In this document: piece after piece, positions 19,701-28,686 of the stretch
Layout of the letters: every line of letters starts with the position of its first letter
Numbering within the stretch: the first letter of the stretch is position 1
Source: Marinobacter sp. SS5-14b
GTDB lineage: Bacteria > Pseudomonadota > Gammaproteobacteria > Pseudomonadales > Oleiphilaceae
DNA: 32,105 bases
Direction: 5' to 3'
Assembly (NCBI RefSeq): GCF_030541005.1
Contig: NZ_JASSVM010000015.1
Span: forward strand, 1 to 32,105
The notes under the pieces: generated by a model
Database searches by the model: none
What the model saw: only the letters and a program-made list of their open reading frames with translations
Told to the model about the DNA's origin: nothing
Position numbers and translations under genes: made by a program

Positions 19701-21963
19701 CGGTGCATGGCAACCCTTCCCACTCTTCTTGGTCCTCTGCTAACTCATCTAGGCCTTCGTAGTCGATATCTAATAGGCCGAGCTGTTCAAGATTCGGGTT
19801 GTTAAATCGCCATCCACGACGCAAATCGAAGTAGAGTCTGTACGAAAGCGCGTTGCGCATGGCCTCTTCGGCTTTCTTTCGGCCAGGGCCTTTGGCTAGA
19901 GGGTTTTCCAGATAATCAGAGCCATCCTTGTCGAAGCCGAGGGCATTGAAAACGGCTTGCGAGAGGTTGCTGTCAGTGAGATAGCCTTCCGGGGCTTGCT
20001 GCGTGGCGGCGAGCAGGCTAGCCCGGAGTAACAGGATTTGTACGAAATCGTTGTAGTGGCCCGCCTGAAGCGATGCGTCTTGCCGATTATCAGTGAATCC
20101 GAGTAGCTTTTTCGCTTCTTCAGAAAGCTGGGTATCCCGTTCGAGCATGTATCTCAGTGAGGATATGGCCAAAACGGTAGTGGCTGAGGAACGCCCCTCA
20201 CCGTTGAGCGAAGTTAGGCGATTCGAGTCTTTGCCCTGCGCCTGGTGAGTGACGCCACAGTTAAGGCAAAAGCGGAAGCTGCCCGGAATGAACCATCCGG
20301 GTGTTCCTTCATGGTCCAATCTGCCGCTGGGCAAAACATACAGTTCCCTTGGGCAGAATTTCTTGTAGTTTCCCTTAAGCTTGAGCTCGCCCTTTTTTTC
20401 TTCAAACCAATTTTCGGGATATCGTTCTGGATCTCCGTCATCCCAGCTGCGCTGGGGATCAAACATAAAGAAGCCCCAGTTTTGGTTGTCATCTTCGTTG
20501 TCTTTTTCGTTAATCTGGCGAGGTGCAAGGTAGGGTTGACCCTCCTCATCGTTGTGCCATACCGGGTGGTATTCTTGGCCACATTGACGACAAAAATGTA
20601 GCGAATAGAAGCGCTTTTCACGCTCATTCGGTTTGTAAATTTGTCCGCTTAAATCGAATTCCCGCTTGCCCTCTGGGGCCAAGGTGGAAAAAACATTGTT
20701 TGCACCGGAAATGAACTGGTGAAGCCTAAAGGCGAAAAGAGGCTTACCTTGATGATCAGTGACTTTGTAGGCCAGCAACAGGAAATCTCTTAAATAGCTC
20801 TCGCAAAGATCCGCGGGTTGGCCTGAATCTTTTGATAGCTGTTGCGCAGCCCATTTGAGGTTTTGTGGTTTGGCGCGCACCCATTTCCCTTCTTCTTTTT
20901 GCAGACCTAGTGTTAGCTCTACCCAACCGGAAATCGGATGTTCTCGCAGTGCTTTAAAGTCGGGGCTTTTAGGAACTGGAGCCTTAAGTGCTTCTGACAG
21001 GAGTTGCTGTGATGGCTTCTGATCAAAGGGCGTGATGTGCTGCAGCGTTTCCGTAATAATGTTTTCTGGCTTTACGTCCGCACCGAATAACTTGCTTGCT
21101 ACTCGGGCAACGGTCTCGTTGCGGGCCGCGAGAGTTCCTTCACTTGCCATGGTTGCAGAAGTACCAATGCACAAGACATCAGCGTTGAGCGCCTCACGGA
21201 CCCGACGCACCAGCATGGCGACATCCGCCCCCTGTCGTCCGCGGTATGTATGCAGTTCGTCCAAAACCAGAAAATTAAGCCCTTTTGCCGCCTGCATGAC
21301 AGTCCGATCGAGATCATCCTGCCGGGTCATGAGAAGCTCCAACATCATAAAGTTGGTCAGGATGATGTCTGGCGGGTTCTGCGCCATTGCGCGGCGCTCT
21401 TCATCCTTTTCTTGGCCGGTGTAACGCCCATAAGTAACGGGTTTTTCTTTGCCAAGGTGTTGGAAGTATTTATCCAATTCTTCAAGTTGAGAGTTCACCA
21501 GGGCGTTCATCGGGTAAATGATGATTGCCTTTATGGAGCCAGAGTCTCCGGGCTGCTTCTGTTTCAGAACGGCATCTACAATGGGAAGGATATAGGAGAG
21601 CGATTTACCGGAGCCCGTGCCAGTAGTCAGTACATAGCTCTGTTTTTTCTGAGCAATGGTAACGGCTTCTGCCTGATGTTTGTGAAGTGGGGCGCTGAAA
21701 CCGGGGTTGCCTTTCCCATCACGCCCAAAGCGAAAAATATCCTCGCATTGGGGATGAAGTATGCCCTCGTTGCATAGCTGATCGACGGTATTGCCTTTAA
21801 CAAACGAGGGGTTCAGCTGGATCAGTGGAGCAGGCCAGTACTGGCCGTCATCGTAGCTCGACTGAACGAACTGCTTAATGTCTGGAGCCTTAATCTTGGT
21901 GAAGCTTGTCGTGAAGGCTTTGTAGTCAGAAATGACGGCGTCGCGGTACTCGAAAACATCCAT
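16744..21963 (-). CDS. Giant DEAD/DUF1998 SF2 helicase with zinc ribbons and Vsr-like C-terminus
   Basis: This 1739-residue protein is the first gene of the minus operon. Motif I is TGTGSGKS at about 114-121, motif II DELHTYRGRQGADVA at about 235-249, and motif III SAT at about 269. A zinc-ribbon-like set lies at C460/C461-C569 (FCRQCG and FCLNCG). GFTDNRQDA at about 622-630, SPTMELGVDIATL at about 982-994 and QRSGRAGR at 1011-1018 complete the helicase. A second four-Cys ribbon (CPACG...CVACG) spans 1317-1338, and the DUF1998 region carries CEAGCYRCLLSYYNQ at about 1579-1593. The last 70 residues (RPDFVY, AVVYIDGPHH, LTVIRF) look like a Vsr/DUF559 nuclease core. Overall it resembles DrmA plus DrmB in one chain, or Druantia DruE. 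Start ATG 21963 has an AAGGGA site 10 bases upstream; the stop overlaps the SNF2 start. Confidence 0.85.
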   Translation of the reverse strand: MDVFEYRDAVISDYKAFTTSFTKIKAPDIKQFVQSSYDDGQYWPAPLIQLNPSFVKGNTVDQLCNEGILHPQCEDIFRFGRDGKGNPGFSAPLHKHQAEAVTIAQKKQSYVLTTGTGSGKSLSYILPIVDAVLKQKQPGDSGSIKAIIIYPMNALVNSQLEELDKYFQHLGKEKPVTYGRYTGQEKDEERRAMAQNPPDIILTNFMMLELLMTRQDDLDRTVMQAAKGLNFLVLDELHTYRGRQGADVAMLVRRVREALNADVLCIGTSATMASEGTLAARNETVARVASKLFGADVKPENIITETLQHITPFDQKPSQQLLSEALKAPVPKSPDFKALREHPISGWVELTLGLQKEEGKWVRAKPQNLKWAAQQLSKDSGQPADLCESYLRDFLLLAYKVTDHQGKPLFAFRLHQFISGANNVFSTLAPEGKREFDLSGQIYKPNEREKRFYSLHFCRQCGQEYHPVWHNDEEGQPYLAPRQINEKDNEDDNQNWGFFMFDPQRSWDDGDPERYPENWFEEKKGELKLKGNYKKFCPRELYVLPSGRLDHEGTPGWFIPGSFRFCLNCGVTHQAQGKDSNRLTSLNGEGRSSATTVLAISSLRYMLERDTQLSEEAKKLLGFTDNRQDASLQAGHYNDFVQILLLRASLLAATQQAPEGYLTDSNLSQAVFNALGFDKDGSDYLENPLAKGPGRKKAEEAMRNALSYRLYFDLRRGWRFNNPNLEQLGLLDIDYEGLDELAEDQEEWEGLPCTELAKIKPENRKAALRAVLDTMRRGLCVKSRFLDSIQQEQIRSQSFTYLKEPWGFSEEEMLQSSGYLLLGGKPKNLKTNPNFVSGSSRSALAQLLKKSAVWGDDLVLLPKINDKSYPDLIESLMKVLESYGLVEKEEYDKDQTGYQLLGEFLQWRAHDKDIKLDPTDPYRADNAYFRSLYTTLCELLKTGNRTLFDLEAREHTAQVNPEQREEREKAFRSAELRTLFCSPTMELGVDIATLNTVYMRNVPPTPANYAQRSGRAGRSGQPALVLTYCAALSPHDQYFFTDPVRMVHGHVSAPTLDLANEELVASHLHAVWLNETKKALPKTVNDMLNMSQPETMPLLDEFRQQMDTDEVRVSAAQRGLNLMKMLETELIAAQGVWLSSEANIQTASSEWLNNQIKGSFYSFNNALNRWRELYASTQEQLNKAHAVISNPAAGERDRKAAERRYNEARTQISLLLNAESGQNSDFSTYRYLASQGFLPGYNFPRLPLLAYIQGRRGSVGRDSFLARPRFLAISEFGPLSLIYHEGSQYRVKKVMLGVRDGQDMDSPGLVKEEARLCPACGYGHFKQQLHNELCVACGTPIEGGKRIDNLYRIENVSTQRVLRITSDEEERQRQGYEMQTTMQFATREGKARVVNGEVQNSHGDKLLAIQYAPAATIWRINLGWRRRKEESIYGFNIDTTTGMWSKDEQAPQDENDEASKEERYIERITPYVEDRRNILMVHPDGFMDTGLLTSLQYALKRGIEEEFQIEESELMAEPLPNRADRRAVLFYESAEGGAGVLTRLLSDSTALSRVARRALSICHYEQNESGQYQNINNDCEAGCYRCLLSYYNQMDHIEIDRQNPELVMLLESLIDSTIVTSTDGRSYEDHYEELLKLSGSTLETAFLAHLKKQRHHLPDEAQKLIETFNTRPDFVYRDHNAVVYIDGPHHENPGQQKIDATLTAELEDNGLTVIRFSKEQTSWPAIIAKYPDIFGAAQA

Positions 21964-22233
21964 CGAGGCAGAATCCCTTGTCTGTCGTTTTTATTGCCAT
22001 TGCACTGTGCTAGAGCATACCTGATTTGGAAAGCAAGGTAACAATTTCTGAGATAAGTACAGGTGCCGTGCATGTGTTTGTAAACAATACTAATTCTAGG
22101 GCTCGACCGCATTCAGCGATAGACTAAAAGTGTATCTGGGGATTGCGACAGCCTTTGTCGTTGGTCTGTGCTTGAATGACCGGTGCGCCTTTTCGTTGCT
22201 AACCTATCTGATTGGATAGCCTTTGGAGTTGCT
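21964..22233. promoter_or_regulatory. Divergent intergenic control region
   Basis: This 270-bp gap separates the two divergent operons and must hold both promoters. For the minus operon a weak candidate is TTGTTA (complement of 22039-22044) and TATGCT (complement of 22014-22019), with a long 19-base spacer. Two short inverted repeats lie on the plus-operon side: CGACA/TGTCG at 22146-22160 and CTATC/GATAG at 22204-22219, the latter just upstream of the ribosome site for the start at 22234. TTGT/ACAA half-sites occur around 22077-22090. These may bind a regulator such as the winged-helix protein at 30254-31024, but that is a guess. No plus-strand -35/-10 pair is convincing. Confidence 0.45.
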
Positions 22234-23463
22234 ATGAGCAGTATTGGCTGGGTGGACTTCTCATCCACTGACAGGGAAAAAGTGTCGCAGGTCCTGGCAA
22301 TGTTGCAGGAGCCGGGAACCTTGGACGAGTTGGGAATAGGGCAGATCCGCGATGCTTTTGCCGACCTCTTGTTTCCGGGGTTTTCAACTATCCAGACGCG
22401 CGCCAAATATTTCATCACAGTGCCCCGAATTATCCGCGACTACATGGAGCTGGATGCCAGGATACAACGCCGGACATCACTCAGGGATTACCTGGAGTCG
22501 CAGGAGAACGAGGTCGCCAGGCTTTTGGTAGAGAGGCATGGTTCAGCTGAGAGCGGTATTATCGGTTCGGAAATGGTCGGGAGCGAACAGGGAGTGGCCC
22601 GAAAGCCGTCATCGGTCTATTGGAACGGCCTTCGCCAGTTCGGGATTGTGAATACCGCAAAATCCCTTGCAGAGTTCTCCCGGGAGGTTGGGCAAGCCCA
22701 ATCGGTTCCTCGTGCCACCGAGCATGAGGAAGATGACTCTGATGCCCTTTCGCATCGTTCTGTCGTGCACCTGGATGTTTTTGAGTCAGGCTGGATGAAT
22801 GATGTTTCGATTCACCTTTCCGAGTCCGAAGCCCGATTTCTCATTGATAAGCTGACTCATACCACCGCCATCCGGAACAGCGTCGTATCCCAGTTTCTGA
22901 TTCACGGTTTAGCCGAAGAGTTGGTAGGAAATAGTGGGGAGGCTCTGACATTTACTGAACTTGTTGCATGGGTTAAAGGGAGGCCGGATGTCTCTGCACC
23001 TTGCCGGCACGCCCTTGAGCTGGCGGAAGAGTTCAGTGATGCGATTAACGGAGCGCATATCCGGTTCAATATTTTGATTGCTCGAAACTCCGGGAACGCG
23101 GCGTTGGAGGCTGAACGCGAGGAACTCTTTTCGGAATGGCTTGAGCAAGCCAGGGAGCGGAATCTGTTTTCGGCTTCCAGTGTGGATGACTGGTTGCAGG
23201 CTGCCACCGCTGGCGGAGCCCGAATCAATTTGAATGCACGTGAGTTTCTGCGTCAATGGCATGAGGCTATTTTTCAGAATCAGACTAGTAGCAGCCTGGA
23301 TAGACTGGTGGAAAACCGAGCTCAGAAAAACAAAGGCCGTCGGTCAGTTTTGCTGAAGAACCTGGGTGATGCGCCGCATTGGCAGGGGATGGACTCCTTG
23401 AGCTACCGCTGGCCGACAGCCAGGACCATTCTGAGGGATGTGGTACAGGGTGCTGAATGCTGA
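22234..23463 (+). CDS. DUF6361-like protein
   Basis: The protein has 409 residues from the preferred ATG at 22234, which has TTTGGAG five bases upstream; an in-frame GTG at 22183 would add 17 residues without a good ribosome site. The opening (SSIGWVDFSS, then DELGIGQIRDAFADLLFPG and STIQTRAKYFITVP) matches my memory of the DUF6361 family, found in defence islands and without established function. No enzyme motif, signal peptide or membrane segment is visible; the body is mostly alpha-helical and charged. It is the first gene of the plus operon and overlaps the PLD gene by 7 bp (ATGCTGA), suggesting coupled translation and a physical partnership. A sensor or adaptor role is inference only. 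Confidence 0.75.
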   Translation: MSSIGWVDFSSTDREKVSQVLAMLQEPGTLDELGIGQIRDAFADLLFPGFSTIQTRAKYFITVPRIIRDYMELDARIQRRTSLRDYLESQENEVARLLVERHGSAESGIIGSEMVGSEQGVARKPSSVYWNGLRQFGIVNTAKSLAEFSREVGQAQSVPRATEHEEDDSDALSHRSVVHLDVFESGWMNDVSIHLSESEARFLIDKLTHTTAIRNSVVSQFLIHGLAEELVGNSGEALTFTELVAWVKGRPDVSAPCRHALELAEEFSDAINGAHIRFNILIARNSGNAALEAEREELFSEWLEQARERNLFSASSVDDWLQAATAGGARINLNAREFLRQWHEAIFQNQTSSSLDRLVENRAQKNKGRRSVLLKNLGDAPHWQGMDSLSYRWPTARTILRDVVQGAEC

Positions 23464-25253
23464 ATCCGAAATCCGAACGAGTGGATTATGGCTGGGAGTT
23501 ACGACCACCGGAGGGGTACGAGCTCGATTCAGCCATCGCCGCAACCTACACGCTTGACTTGGATGCACTTCTGTCTGTGCCGGTCGCTTTATGTTTCCAT
23601 GACACCCTGGAAGGAGAAATCCAGGGTGAGCGCCTGGCACTGTTGGAAGCCCTTGGGCAGCTTAATGGCCGCCTGAAGGTTTTTTATCAGGCGGGAAAAA
23701 TAAAGCTACCTGCTTCTTATAATCGCCTGTTTGCCTTGCTAGAGCCCTGGCTTCAGCCGGTAATGCCAGGGAATGTGGCTTATTCCTCTTTCCATCCAAA
23801 GTTTTGGCTGCTCCGGTACACCGCCCCCAAACGTCCGATTCGCTATCGCTTGATCGTGCTTTCCCGAAACCTCACATTTGATCGAAGTTGGGACCTGGCC
23901 TTGTCTTTGGACGGGGAGGTTTCTCGCGAATCAATTGACAGTGCCCACCAGGGGTGGGATGAGCTGGTGAGGGATCTGCTGCTGCAGGATCCTTCCTTTG
24001 AGCCTGGCAAGCTTATCAGAAAGGAGCTTGGCCGGATCAACTGGCACCCACCTGAAAACTTTAGAGATCCCAGAATTCTTGCTGGTGGACCCGGGTATGG
24101 GCGGCCACTGGATATGCTCAGCCCGAATGACTCGATATTGGTCGTTTCCCCATTTCTGAAGGATTCTGTCGGTGGCGTAGGGGCTTTAGATGAGTTGGCT
24201 CAAAGAGCTCCGGAGGGTAATCGCTGGTTATTCAGTCGAGGTGAAGAGCTTGATGAGATAGGACCGGAGAAGCTTGAAGATTGGTCCTGTTTTTCTATTA
24301 ACACCGATGTTGTTGATGGTGAAGAACGTCTGGAGATGGGGACTGACAGGCAGAATCTCCATGCAAAACTGATCGTTTTGGAGAGAGGGCAAACATGCCA
24401 CTGGCATCTTGGGTCTGCCAATGCGACAGCTGCAGCCCTGGGTCGCGCAGGCACAGATCCACGCAATACCGAATTGATGGTCCGGCTGACGGGGAAGAGC
24501 ACTTCGATTGGACCGGCCGCTTTGCTAGAACAGTGGATTGATGAAGACAATCCCGGAATTGGACTGTTTGTGAAGCACCAGTTCGAAGAGCGGCCAGAGA
24601 GTGACGGCGAAAGTGAGAGCGATCTGTTTCGCGTTCTCTCGTTTGATCTGATCAAAGCGAATTGGACATTATCTGCCAGGGAAGCAGAGAGCGATCCCAC
24701 GCTTTTTGAGTTAGCGCTTTCGATCGACGAAATGCCGAAACTGCCAGAGGGGCTATCGGTGGAAGTGGGCCTTCTGCCGGTGAGAGGATCCCATCGGCCT
24801 CTGGGCAATCCCATCTGTTGGACCAATTTGAATATAAACCAGCTAAGCGCGTTCCTGGCGGTCAAAATCACCTCGCAGGCAAGCGCTGAAACCGAGCATT
24901 TGGTTATTCAGACTGACTTGAATTTACCAGCAGGCACGGACCGCGAGCGGCGTATTATCGAGCAGTTGGTGGATACGGAAGATAAATTTCTGAATTACAT
25001 TCGTCTTCTCCTACAACGACATCCGGATAAAAATGAGTGGTTTGGCTTTGATAGCGACAATGGTCAGGCCGGTGCCTTGGCCACCTTGTTCGTTGACTCC
25101 CCGATTTTTGAACAGTTGATGCATGCCGCTGCTCGGGACACCGAGGTGCTTGAGAGAATTCAAAAAATGATCGATAGGCTTGAGGGGACTTCTGTGCCAC
25201 TCCCAGCAAGGTTTGCTCAGTTGTGGCGGCACTTTTCACCCCAAAAGCGCTAA
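23457..25253 (+). CDS. Phospholipase-D-family protein with two HxK motifs
   Basis: This 598-residue protein has both halves of a PLD active site. The first is HPKFWLL (H113, K115) followed by LSRNLT about 20 residues later; the second is LHAKLIVL (H302, K304) followed by GSANAT. PLD enzymes with two HxK motifs and trailing Ser/Asn cleave phosphodiesters through a covalent phosphohistidine. In a defence setting DNA is the likelier substrate than lipid, as in DISARM or restriction PLD nucleases. The C-terminal 230 residues (about 365-598) are of unknown fold. No signal peptide is present, so it is cytoplasmic. It is translationally coupled to the DUF6361-like gene, and the helicase gene follows after 15 bp. 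This is the only PLD in the window with intact catalytic residues. Confidence 0.8.
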   Translation: MLNPKSERVDYGWELRPPEGYELDSAIAATYTLDLDALLSVPVALCFHDTLEGEIQGERLALLEALGQLNGRLKVFYQAGKIKLPASYNRLFALLEPWLQPVMPGNVAYSSFHPKFWLLRYTAPKRPIRYRLIVLSRNLTFDRSWDLALSLDGEVSRESIDSAHQGWDELVRDLLLQDPSFEPGKLIRKELGRINWHPPENFRDPRILAGGPGYGRPLDMLSPNDSILVVSPFLKDSVGGVGALDELAQRAPEGNRWLFSRGEELDEIGPEKLEDWSCFSINTDVVDGEERLEMGTDRQNLHAKLIVLERGQTCHWHLGSANATAAALGRAGTDPRNTELMVRLTGKSTSIGPAALLEQWIDEDNPGIGLFVKHQFEERPESDGESESDLFRVLSFDLIKANWTLSAREAESDPTLFELALSIDEMPKLPEGLSVEVGLLPVRGSHRPLGNPICWTNLNINQLSAFLAVKITSQASAETEHLVIQTDLNLPAGTDRERRIIEQLVDTEDKFLNYIRLLLQRHPDKNEWFGFDSDNGQAGALATLFVDSPIFEQLMHAAARDTEVLERIQKMIDRLEGTSVPLPARFAQLWRHFSPQKR

Positions 25254-25268
25254 GGATAGTGTTGGTTT

Positions 25269-28200
25269 ATGCATGAGGTTTTCGAGCAAATCGACAAAAC
25301 ACTGGCCGGTCTGAAGGATTTTCAGCGGGCCTCAGTGGAGCGGGTAATTGAAAATTTCTTTTCAAAGGGACACAGCGAGCGGATTCTTGTTGCTGATGAA
25401 GTTGGTTTGGGCAAAACCATTGTCGCTAAGGGCGTCATCGCACAAATGCTTCGCCGGCAGATCAATGAAGGCGTGGAATCCGCCGAGATCGAGCACCCTC
25501 GACCACCTTTTCGCGTCACCTACATTTGTTCCAACCTGGCCTTAGCAAACGAGAACCGTAAGAAGCTGGCGGTGTTCAGTGACGATCTTGCCAAGAAATA
25601 TGTTCGTGAGCCCTCGTTCGGTCGTTTGGTGGAGTTGGCAGCCAGAGAGAAGCACGGTGCCAATGGCCAATTGCTTGAAGTGTGTTCACTGACGCCCTCC
25701 ACGTCGTTTTCGCTCACGAATAGCGATGGCAACGTATGGGAACGGCATATCCTTTTCCAGTGTTTGATGAGGCACAACCTACTGAAGCCTTATCAACCGG
25801 TACTGGACCGGCTCATGCGCAGCGAAGTCAAACAGAGCACTTGGGATACCCGAGAACGATGGTTTCAGGGTTGGTATGAGCTGAATGACGATCTTGTCGA
25901 CGAATTCTTAAGTGATCTTGAATCTGAGGTATCGCTTGCAGAGGACCTTGCGGATTGGCTTGAGGTTTCCGGTTGCTCGTACATCGATGCGCTGGAGGCA
26001 ATTGGTCTTCGATTATGTGGATGCTTGCCGGACGACTCCGAAAAAACCTGGAATGAGCTTCTGGATAGCGTTGCCGGAGCAGCATCGGATGTCAGTTCAG
26101 CTTCCTTTTATCGACTGCGTTCGGAACTGCGGACCAGGCTGGCGAAAACCTGTGCTCGACACATTCGCGCAGATCTATTCATCCTGGATGAGTTTCAGCG
26201 TTTTGATACGCTTCTGGATATGTCGAGGGATTCTGAAAATGCCCTAATCGCACAGGAGGTGTTCAAGCGTGATAGCCCTGGAAAAATCCTGCTGTTATCG
26301 GCCACGCCTTTCAAGGCGCTGAGCCGCATAGAAGACGATGAAGTCGAAGCGTCTCACCAGGAAGAACTCCGCCATCTCCTGACGTTTCTGATGAATTCGG
26401 ATCAGCAACGGCTGTCCGAGTATGAGGCCGCCAGGAAGGATCTTTTAGCGACGATACTGCGTCTGCGGGATGATTCGTTTTCAGTTGAGGATCTCTCGGA
26501 TGCTGAGAAGCTAAGAGTAGAACGAGCCCTTTCGGATTTTATTGCCCGTACCGAGCGGGGGCAGATTGGTGACAACGTTGACTCGGTATTTAAATCAGAG
26601 CGCCTCGATTGCGCGAAGTACTTCAGTCAAAGCGATATTAAATCATTTGCAGCAATGACCGGGCTGGCGGACACCGTCGATGAGGTGTCCCAGGCACGAC
26701 ACGGTCATCAACTCATGGAGTTCTACAAGTCCGCTCCGTGGGCCCTGTCTTTTCTTGGTGGCTATTCGTTCAGAGATAGACTGGAGCGTAATTTAAGGAA
26801 CTCCAAGGTCCGGTCCGCTCTCGGAAAGTCGGCATCGAGTTGGTTGCCTCGGGAGCGTATTGCCAATTTTCGACTAAACCTCTCAGAAGAGGCACCGAAC
26901 GCAAAAGTTCGTGGGCTGGTAAAACGGATCTTGGATGACAGGGTCGAGGAATTGCTGTGGATTCCCCCCAGCGCTCCTCATTACCCTTTGCAGGGCGCAT
27001 TTGCAGCCAACCAGAACTTCACCAAAACTCTGCTGTTCTCGGCTTGGGCAATGGTCCCAAGGGCTTTGAGTGGATTGTTGTCCTACGAAATCGAGAGACG
27101 TCTTCAAAAAAGAAAAGGCAGCCGCTCTAAATATTTTGTCGAGGATAAGAAGCGGAGTGTTCCGCTCATTCGCCTGGAGGGTAAGAACGCGCTAACAGGG
27201 TGGTCACTGATTTATCCCTCGCGGGTGTTGGCGGCAGAGACATTAGTCCGTGGTGATACGACGCTGGAAGAGGTTCTGGCCCAGATGAGAGCGCGATTTG
27301 GGGATAGGCTGAAGAGCCTCCGCCAATATGAGTCTGAGGGTCCTGAGGATCATAATTGGTATGCGTATGCCGGTATGTTGCTGGATCATGTCAGTGGTTT
27401 TAGCGGTGAATTGAAACACTGGCAGGAGTGGTTGGAGACAGAGCGGGAAAGTTCAAAGGATGTAGGGCGGCGGAAACATCTGGATGAGATTGCGGACAGC
27501 CTGGAGCAGCTTCTGGGTGGGCAGAAGATGCTGGGTAAAATGCCCAACGACCTGGCCGATTATCTTGCTTTGCTTTCGGTCTCAGGGCCTGGAGTATGCG
27601 CGATTCGCATGTTCTCAGGACTTTGGGATATAGGGCCATCGGAGCAATTAAGGGCGGCCGTTGGCGTTGCTTTCGGTGTGCTCACTCTCTTCAACAAGCC
27701 CGAGTCTATTGCCGTCCTCGAAAAGCAATCAGGAACACGACTAAAGAACGCCTCCCAGCTCAGCAGTATCTGGAAGTCTCGCAAAATCCTGCACTACTGT
27801 GCCCGAGGTGGCTTTCAGGCCATGATCGATGAATACGGGCACCTGTTGAAGGGCAGCGGTCTGTCCGCTGGCGAGGCAGCAGAACGGTTTGCAGGCGTCA
27901 TGGGCTTTCAGACTTCATCCGTGACTTTTCAGTACTTGGGCCACGCCGATGGCCAGCGTCATTTAACCCCTCTGAACGCCTCGTTGCGATGCCATTTTGC
28001 TGTTCCGTTGGGCATACAGAGCGCTACTGATGACAAGCAGCAGGTTCGCGTTGAGCACATCCGAGACGGTTTTAATTCGCCATTCAAGCCGTTCATGCTG
28101 AATTCTACATCGATCGGCCAGGAAGGCCTGGATTTTCACTGGTATTGCAACCGAGTGGTTCATTGGAATCTACCATCGAATCCGATCGATATTGAGCAAA

Positions 28201-28673
28201 GGGAAGGGCGCGTAAACCGCTATAAGTCTCTAGTGGTGCGCCGCCGGGCGACTGAGTATGCGAATTCTCACGGATTGGACCTGGATCAGCCGGGTGACAG
28301 CGGAGATTATTGGGAAAACCTGTTTTCAGAAATTGACCGCGTCTCTAAGCACCGGACGAGTGATTTGACGCCGTATTGGCACATTCCGTCGGGGACTACG
28401 CAAATTGAACGACTGGTTCCGATGATGCCCATGAGCCGTGAAGAGGCTCGTTTAGACGAGGCACTTAAGATTTTATCGCTGTACCGCCTGGCATTTGGTC
28501 AGCCCAGGCAGGAAGAGCTCTTGGATAATCTTGTTAGGAGGGAGTTTTCTGCGGATGACTGGACGAGAATTCGGAATGCTTTAGTGATTAATCTGGCGCC
28601 TCTGAAGCATCGGATGATGAAAGGAAATGGGGCGAGCGTCTCCGAAAAGGGTATTGAAAATGCGCTGGGTTAG
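25269..28673 (+). CDS. Large SF2 (SNF2/DEAD-like) helicase
   Basis: The 1134-residue product has motif I DEVGLGKT at 43-50, motif II DEFQ at 307-310, motif III LSATPFKA at about 345-352, and motifs V-VI IGQEGLDF and EQREGRVNRY near 955-984. These make a full SF2 ATPase resembling the helicases annotated as DEAD/DEAH or helicase-related proteins beside PLD genes. Long helical insertions separate motif I from II (about 250 residues) and lobe 1 from lobe 2 (about 550 residues), so the protein is much longer than a minimal motor. No nuclease motif was recognised. An AAGGA site about a dozen bases upstream supports ATG 25269. It sits 15 bp after the PLD gene and 13 bp before the ADP-ribosylglycohydrolase gene. 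A plausible role is to deliver DNA to the PLD nuclease. Confidence 0.85.
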   Translation: MHEVFEQIDKTLAGLKDFQRASVERVIENFFSKGHSERILVADEVGLGKTIVAKGVIAQMLRRQINEGVESAEIEHPRPPFRVTYICSNLALANENRKKLAVFSDDLAKKYVREPSFGRLVELAAREKHGANGQLLEVCSLTPSTSFSLTNSDGNVWERHILFQCLMRHNLLKPYQPVLDRLMRSEVKQSTWDTRERWFQGWYELNDDLVDEFLSDLESEVSLAEDLADWLEVSGCSYIDALEAIGLRLCGCLPDDSEKTWNELLDSVAGAASDVSSASFYRLRSELRTRLAKTCARHIRADLFILDEFQRFDTLLDMSRDSENALIAQEVFKRDSPGKILLLSATPFKALSRIEDDEVEASHQEELRHLLTFLMNSDQQRLSEYEAARKDLLATILRLRDDSFSVEDLSDAEKLRVERALSDFIARTERGQIGDNVDSVFKSERLDCAKYFSQSDIKSFAAMTGLADTVDEVSQARHGHQLMEFYKSAPWALSFLGGYSFRDRLERNLRNSKVRSALGKSASSWLPRERIANFRLNLSEEAPNAKVRGLVKRILDDRVEELLWIPPSAPHYPLQGAFAANQNFTKTLLFSAWAMVPRALSGLLSYEIERRLQKRKGSRSKYFVEDKKRSVPLIRLEGKNALTGWSLIYPSRVLAAETLVRGDTTLEEVLAQMRARFGDRLKSLRQYESEGPEDHNWYAYAGMLLDHVSGFSGELKHWQEWLETERESSKDVGRRKHLDEIADSLEQLLGGQKMLGKMPNDLADYLALLSVSGPGVCAIRMFSGLWDIGPSEQLRAAVGVAFGVLTLFNKPESIAVLEKQSGTRLKNASQLSSIWKSRKILHYCARGGFQAMIDEYGHLLKGSGLSAGEAAERFAGVMGFQTSSVTFQYLGHADGQRHLTPLNASLRCHFAVPLGIQSATDDKQQVRVEHIRDGFNSPFKPFMLNSTSIGQEGLDFHWYCNRVVHWNLPSNPIDIEQREGRVNRYKSLVVRRRATEYANSHGLDLDQPGDSGDYWENLFSEIDRVSKHRTSDLTPYWHIPSGTTQIERLVPMMPMSREEARLDEALKILSLYRLAFGQPRQEELLDNLVRREFSADDWTRIRNALVINLAPLKHRMMKGNGASVSEKGIENALG

Positions 28674-28686
28674 GCTGGATTACTGA

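Noticed and set aside
9675..21963. BREX (PglX) reading of the methylase locus
   Set aside because: No PglZ phosphatase, BrxC ATPase or BrxL is present; the SNF2, DUF1998 and PLD-like neighbours fit DISARM better.
22183..22233. Upstream GTG start for the DUF6361-like gene
   Set aside because: No ribosome site near it, while ATG 22234 has GGAG at good spacing and gives the N-terminus typical of the family.
24200..24871. Minus-strand frame of 223 codons inside the PLD gene
   Set aside because: It is antisense to a gene with intact catalytic motifs, is serine- and arginine-rich like shadow frames, and has no domain.
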